Shown here: piece after piece, positions 58,849 to 64,000 of the stretch
Layout of the letters: every line of letters begins with the position of its first letter
Position numbering within the stretch: the stretch's first letter is position 1
Source of the DNA: Zea mays
Taxonomy: Eukaryota; Streptophyta; Magnoliopsida; Poales; Poaceae
Assembly (NCBI RefSeq): GCF_902167145.1
Contig: NC_050101.1
Coordinates: 134,570,990 to 134,634,989 of the forward strand
Length of the DNA stretch: 64,000 nt
Direction: 5' to 3'
The notes under the pieces: generated by a model
What the model saw: the letters and a program-made list of their open reading frames with translations, nothing else
Database searches by the model: none
Told to the model about the DNA's origin: nothing
Program-made: the position numbers and the translations under genes

Positions 58849-61774
58849 ATGGCCAGAGTTCGCTCTACTGCTCGGGTCAATCGTGAGGGAGACGAGACCG
58901 AAGCTGCTGACACTGTTCCTATTTCGGAAGCAATGAAGCGCTCTGGGTTGGTAACACCGGAGGACATGCCTGCTGCCGAAGACATCCCTGCTGCCGAAGA
59001 CATCCCTGCTGCCGAAACAGAACGGACTGCTGTTGAAGAAACTGATTCCGAAGATGACTACAGTAGCGCAGTGCCTAGCAAACCTAGCCATCTGGACTTC
59101 GGAAAGTCCACCATCTCTGAAGCTGATTTTCCTAAGATGGTGAAGTTGGGTTATCTTAGTGAAGCAAAAAAGGAATTGATTCGTTTTGGTGGAGAAGAAA
59201 CTATCCCGAAGCCGGGAAAAATGAAGTGGTGGTTTTCAAAAGTCTTTTTAAAGCTGGTTTAAGATTTCCTCTGAACAAGATGATTGCTGGTGTGTTGAAG
59301 AAATATGGGATCTACCTTCATCAACTGACGCCTAGCGCTATCGTTGGGCTGAGTCTTTATATCTGGGCCCTCCAAAGCCAGGGGGTGGAACCATTCTCAG
59401 AAGGTTTCTGCCGGGTACGCGAACTGCACTACCAAACCAAGGCTAGAGCGGATGGTTTGCATGAAAATTTTGGCTGCTACAACTTTGCTTACCGCAAAAC
59501 TACAAAGTTCCCAGTGATTAGCTATCGAAGCAAATGGCCAGCAGGGTGGAAATCTGAATGGTTTTATGTCAAAGTTGACGAAGATGAAGATAAATTGGTC
59601 CAGAGTCCATTAGAACTGACCTTCGGAGAAACAAGACCCCCATGCAACATGATACGGGGGAGCCCGAGCTAGATTGCTTTGGCTGAATTTCGAGTAATTG
59701 CAGATCATATTGGCACTAGAGACTTAGTGCAGGAATTTTCGGCCTTCAGAGTATTTCCTACTATGAAGGAATGGGAAATGCTGAAACTGTAGGGGGAGAA
59801 GAAGAAAGGGGAGCTTATTCGGTTGCCTTACCACTACAAGTTCAAAAAACATTTCAAAGTACCCTGCCAAGAATGGCTGGATACAATTGAAGTAATGTGC
59901 AACGAAATTCTTGGAAATTACTCTAAAAAAGAAGATCAATTGATGACAGCAGCCTTCGGCACCCGTCCAAAACGAAGGCTAAACAGGGTAATGGATGCCA
60001 TAGGAGTTGAATATCCTGATTATGAGCGACTGGACAAGGGTGCCGAAGGGCAAAAAAGGAAAAGAGTGCCCAGCGCTTTGAATAAAGACGACAAAGATCA
60101 ATCAAAAAAGAAGAAACAAAAATCTGAGGCGAAAGCATTTGCTTCGAAGAAAAGAAAAGACTCGTCCCCAAAGCAAAAATCAATTGATGAGGAAGAGAAG
60201 ACTTCTGCGACATCTTCTGCTGCTGAAATAGAGGAAAGCCTAAAGGTAATGACTGAAACTTTGCCTGTCAAACTAAGTCCATTGGGGCTTCATCTGACGA
60301 AGCTTTTTCATAAGGAAAAGGAGCCCACAGAAACAAAGGCACCTAGGCCAAAGAGGCAAAGGATTGTTACTGTGACAAAAGTGATTGAAACAACACCACC
60401 AAAGGCTTCAGCTCTGAAGGCGCCCGCTATTGAAAGCGTAACAGCCACCAAAGCTGCACCTTCGGAGGCCGCAGAAGAAGCTGCTGGAGCCACCGAAGAT
60501 ATCAACCTGGAAAGTGTGGCTCTTGATATAGATAAAATTCTGCTAGACATGGCCGCAGAAGAAGCTGCTGGGGCCACCGAAGAGGCTTCGGCCCCAGAGG
60601 CCGAGAAAAAGAAAGAAATTGCCGAAGAAACACTAGAAGATGAAATTTTCAATTTTCAAAACTTGGTTGGTCAAGAATTAACAAAAGCCGAAAAAGAAGA
60701 ATTGAAAGAATATGCCATTTCCTACGGCTACCGACCAGGGGCACTTCTCTTCGGAGGTGTTGATGATGAGAAGCTAGGCTGCATCTGAGATCAGACCGGA
60801 GCAAAGGTTATCGGTACTCTATCAAAGAGTATCGGTTTCCCGAAGCTCGAAGCCGATATTAGCCGCTACCGACGACAACACATCGTCGGTAGTTTGTTTT
60901 ATTCCAATTTCAAGGTAAACAATCTCCCTCTAACTTTTTATTTTCACAAAAAATGTTTTGTAACGAAGGTTATTCGTGTACAGAGTATGCTATTAAGCAA
61001 AGCTTTGAGGATGCAACAGGATTTGGAAGACAAAAAGCACGAGGTTATAATTGAAAATTTAGAAAATAAAATAAAAGATCAAACAGCTGCCTTTGAGAAG
61101 AAAGAGTTTGAACTCCAGACAACTGAAGGTTTACTATCAGAAGCCGAAGCTAAAATAATAGAACTGAATACGAAGCTTCTTGGTTCCGAACAAGAAAAGC
61201 TGAAGCTTAATGGAAAAGTTGAGGCTGAAATCCAGAATGGTTTAGCTTTGAAAAAATCATTGATAGACCTTCAAAACAAATGCTTGAAATTCAGCAATCA
61301 ATGTGTTCAACGGTTGAAGAAGGTGTTTTATTCAGTCGGGGCCAGTAGTGAAGAATTTATTCCTTCGGTTGAAGATCTGCCAGGAGCCTTCGAACACATC
61401 GAAGGTGAGATTGATGACCTCGATGATGTTATTGCTGAACACGACGACTTTTGTGCCCTGGTAGCTTCTCGAGGCACCGCTGCTGCGTTCCTGAAATCTG
61501 GCTGTGAGCATGGAAAAATTATCAACAGATCCAATTTTAGCCTATCACCAGCAATTTTAGATGATATTCCTAACCTCGCCCGAAGCATTGCGAATAAATT
61601 TATAAAGGTGATATGGACGAAGGGTGGGCGAGAGAAAGCTGGTGACGAAGCCCGAGATCACCTTAAGCTGGTAACAATACTATACCTTATGATTACCTTT
61701 TCCTTTGAATTTTGAATTCAGCTAATAATACTTACATACAGGTTGACCAAGCCGAAGCTGAAGCTGCAAAATAG
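58849..61774 (+). pseudogene. Antisense gene of element C (near complete, frameshifted)
   Basis: ATG at 58849 (MARVRSTARVNREGDETEA). Three 18-bp repeats give PAAEDIPAAEDIPAAE. Then KPSHLDFGKSTISEAD and the conserved domain LRFPLNKMIAGVLKKYG, IWALQSQGVEP and NFGCYNFAYRKT. A Lys/Ala/Glu linker precedes GYRPGALLFGGVDDE. Exon 1 ends at 60914; intron 60915-60983; exon 2 60984-61670 (coiled coil, then VGASSEEFIPSVEDLPG and FCALVASRGTAAAF); intron 61671-61741; short last exon to TAG 61772-61774. Lesions: a 1-bp frame change near 59215 and stops at 59670, 59790 and 60786. Element B supplies independent support for every block. Function unknown; domain layout parallels Grande's antisense protein. Confidence 0.8.
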
Positions 61775-62214
61775 AAGGAAGAAGCTCCAGAGGTGCTTTT
61801 GAAGCTCGAGTAGTCTGTAGAAATAGTTCAAAAAACTCCTGTGATAACTTGTATAAAGTATGATGTAATTGAATTTCACTTTGTAATATAATCTTCATTT
61901 TCCGTCCATGTATGAAATGCTTTGGTGTGGACGAAATTAATACTTTTGAGCCATAGGCAAAAAACACCTTCCCTTCTTTACGTACACAGCGAAGCATAAA
62001 ATTGCCTTTTTTCCGAAGCCTTCTCTTTCGAGGCCGAAGCAAGTTTGTATGTTATGCTGATGATGATCCTATGTATGTCTAAGTGAATGTTTATGAATGC
62101 AAATGTATGATGTAATGTATCGTGCAAATGAATGTTTGAAGACACATATGAAATCATAATATCAAATCTTTGTCGTTTATTTTTTGGCTTCACCGCTTAT
62201 TTTTCAGTGTATCA
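61775..62214 (+). other. 3' flank of the element C antisense gene
   Basis: AT-rich, with TTGTAATATAATC near 61880 as a possible polyadenylation region. No coding. Confidence 0.45.
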
Positions 62215-62500
62215 GCGCTAACTTTTCGCTGTAAGCCTCCCTTAGGAGCTTCTTCGCCTTTTACTTCGGCGGAATCAGTGTTGACTTTTCGCTGTAAGCC
62301 TCCCTTAGGAGCTTCTTCGCCTTTTACTTCGGCGGAATCAGCGTTGACTTTTCGCTGTAAGCTCTGCATTCCCTTAGGAACGACTTTTGAGCAGAAAACT
62401 TACACTGTGCTCCCTTAGGAACGACTTTTTTGTAGCTTCGTCGTGCTCTGCATCCCCTTAGGGACGAATTTTGAGCTTCTCCCTGTTTTCTTTTCTTTTT
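62215..62500. repeat. Repeat zone of element C
   Basis: Two tandem 63-bp units begin TTTTCGCTGTAAGCC at 62223 and 62286 and are nearly identical. They are followed by AGGAACGACTTTTGAGCAG and AACTTACACTGTGC words shared with elements A and B. Confidence 0.85.
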
Positions 62501-62678
62501 TCTTTGCACTCGATGGTGCATTCTCAGCTTTTACATTTACATCTTTGGGGGATATTGCTCTTATAGAGCTGAAATAAGAAAAAAGAGAAATTACATGCTA
62601 TAGCCCCATTAAAAACCTTTCTCCCCCTTTGGAAAGGAAAAGGGTGCCATAGGAAAGAATAGAAAAAATTACATCAAT
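62501..62678. other. Spacer between the repeat zone and element C pol
   Basis: Holds CCTTTCTCCCCCTTTGG at about 62618-62634, the mirror of the purine run after pol in element B. No coding. Confidence 0.5.
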
Positions 62679-64000
62679 CTAGACATAATATCGCCGAAGC
62701 TCATCCGTATTCCATGATCTAGGAATGTCGTTGCCATCCATATCCTTCAATCTGTAGGAACCAGGTCTTGACGAAGATACTACCAGAAAAGGTCCTTCCC
62801 ATTTCAGCTATAGCTTGCCTACTGTGTCTGGTTGGCGACTCTCCGAAGTACCAAGTGTCCTGGCTTAATATTTTTTAGCCGAACCTTTCTGTCACGCCAT
62901 TTTATTGTTTCGGCTTGATATTTGTTGATATTCTCTACAGCTTGAAGCCTGATCCCTTCTATAGCATCTTTTGCCACAGAATAATCAGCTTCGTCTTCTG
63001 CCGAAGCCATTGTTCTTATTGATCCCGCTTTAGCTTCTTCTGGGGTTATTGCTTCATCACCAAACATCAATTTGAATGGTGTAAAACCTGTTGACCTTGA
63101 TATTGTTGTGTTGTGGCTCCACACCACTTTAATTAATTCGTCCGACCACTTCCCCCTGGGCTGGTTGAAGATTAACTTCATTATTCCTGTCATTATGATG
63201 CCATTAGCCCTTTCAACAAGTCCATTTGACTCCGGATGCCGAACTGATGCAAAATGGATCTTCGTGCCAATTTGTTCACAAAATTCTATGAAAGCTTCGG
63301 CATCAAACTGCATTCCGTTGTCCACGGTAATGGCCTTCGGCACTCCGAAGCGACAAACAATATTTTTCCAGAAAAACTTTTGAACAATAACCGAAGTTAT
63401 TGTGGCTAAAGGCTTTGCCTCAATCCATTTAGAAAAATATTCCACTGCCATTACAACATATTTCAAATTCCCTTGTGCTGGTGGGAGTGGGCCTAGCAAA
63501 TCAAGGCCCCATCTTTGCAATGGCCAAGTGGGCTGTATTAATTGAGTTAGAGACGAAGGTTGTTTTTGATCTCTTGCACATTTTTGACAACCTTCGCATT
63601 TTTGGACTAATTCTGCTGCATTCGAAGCTGCCTTCGGCCAATAGAATCCTTGACGAAAAACTTTACCCAACAGAGGCCTGGATCCAATGTGAGATCCACA
63701 CAGGCCTGCATGTATTTCTTTCATCAGCTCTATACCTTCAGCTCTGGATAGACATTTGAGTAATGGAGAACAGACTCCTTGCTTGTATAACTCCCTTCTA
63801 TTATTACATATGGACGTGCTCTTGCCGCTATTCTCTTTTGATAAGCTTCGTCATCTGAAAGAAGATTGCCCTGGAGAAAAGAAATGATCTCGGTTCTCCA
63901 ATCTTCGCTATAAACAGGAGATATATTGAGCACTGCTCTTTCAAGAAGGTCAACCGAAGGTGCTTTTATTGTTTCAAAAAAACTTCCGAAGGTAATGGCA
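62679..64000 (-). pseudogene. pol: Element C pol, C-terminal part: integrase (partial)
   Basis: Minus strand, entering from the right edge. The RNaseH-integrase spacer (63933-63730, ISPVYSEDWRTEIISFLQG) is followed, after a frame change near 63725, by the integrase: HAGLCGSHIGSRPL and CEGCQKC of the zinc region, D in GLDLLGPL, D in ITVDNGMQF, E in GLVERANG, and the tail WRDRKVRLKNIKPGHLVLRR. A second frame change near 62819 separates the last block (ending RRYYV, stop at 62679-62681). Close to element B pol (45600-46644) but less decayed. Confidence 0.88.

Larger units (their letters stand above)
57757..64000 (-). mobile_element. Tat-type gypsy element C, minus strand, continues beyond the window
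   Basis: From left to right: 3' LTR (57757-58367), antisense gene on the plus strand (58849-61774), repeat zone (62215-62500), and pol on the minus strand from 62679 to the window edge. Inserted in Opie-2 gag. It is the same family as B by LTR, antisense protein and pol. gag and the 5' LTR should lie to the right. Confidence 0.9.

Overview
This is repeat-rich grass DNA, almost certainly maize (Zea mays) or a close relative. About nine tenths of the window is LTR retrotransposon sequence nested element-in-element. Opie/Ji-type copia LTRs with their CACCGGACTGTCCGGTG palindromes and a 14.3-kb Grande-type gypsy element point to Zea. I found no bacterial signal, no CRISPR, no convincing tRNA/rRNA gene and no intact single-copy host gene. 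Family names come from recognised sequence and architecture; no database search was run.

Layout. (1) 1-14370: 3' part of an Opie/Ji-like copia element, split at 1879-10261 by a Tekay/Del-like non-autonomous element (two ~3.5-kb LTRs around a 1.3-kb non-coding core, perfect ATGAA target duplication). (2) 14371-16582 and 30912-31602: remnants of an old DNA-transposon gene whose tail resembles a Ulp1/C48 peptidase, hit by the Opie, by a probable solo LTR (14847-16375) and by Grande. (3) 16583-30911: near-intact Grande with TATAG target duplication and LTRs differing at only about two sites. Sense strand: gag-protease, an in-frame TAG, then RT-RNaseH-integrase. Opposite strand: a four-exon gene (24205-27463) and a small acidic gene (28685-29131). 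(4) 31603-38419: a low-coding island with a 669-bp tandem duplication, an (AT)n tract and a gypsy LTR fragment. (5) 38420-64000: three related but degenerate Tat-type gypsy elements: A (38420-42956, minus), B (42957-51584, plus) and C (57757 to beyond the window, minus). They are interleaved with an old copia (51585-53924), a small LTR fragment and a second Opie (54169-57756).

The recurring theme is an antisense gene module. In Grande and in A, B and C, the region between pol and the 3' LTR carries a spliced gene transcribed towards pol. In Grande it encodes a protein with a Transposase_28-like N-terminus and coiled coils. B and C share a strongly conserved TATA promoter for it, and tandem repeats lie where the two transcription directions converge. 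Grande adds a G-box-bearing repeat array just upstream of its antisense gene and three hairpin plus polypurine modules before the 3' LTR. Grande's antisense gene is known in outline from the literature; the exon structure, shared promoter and repeat placement deserve the closest look.

Limits: LTR ends, target duplications, splice sites and stops were read by eye. Identity statements are visual, not computed.
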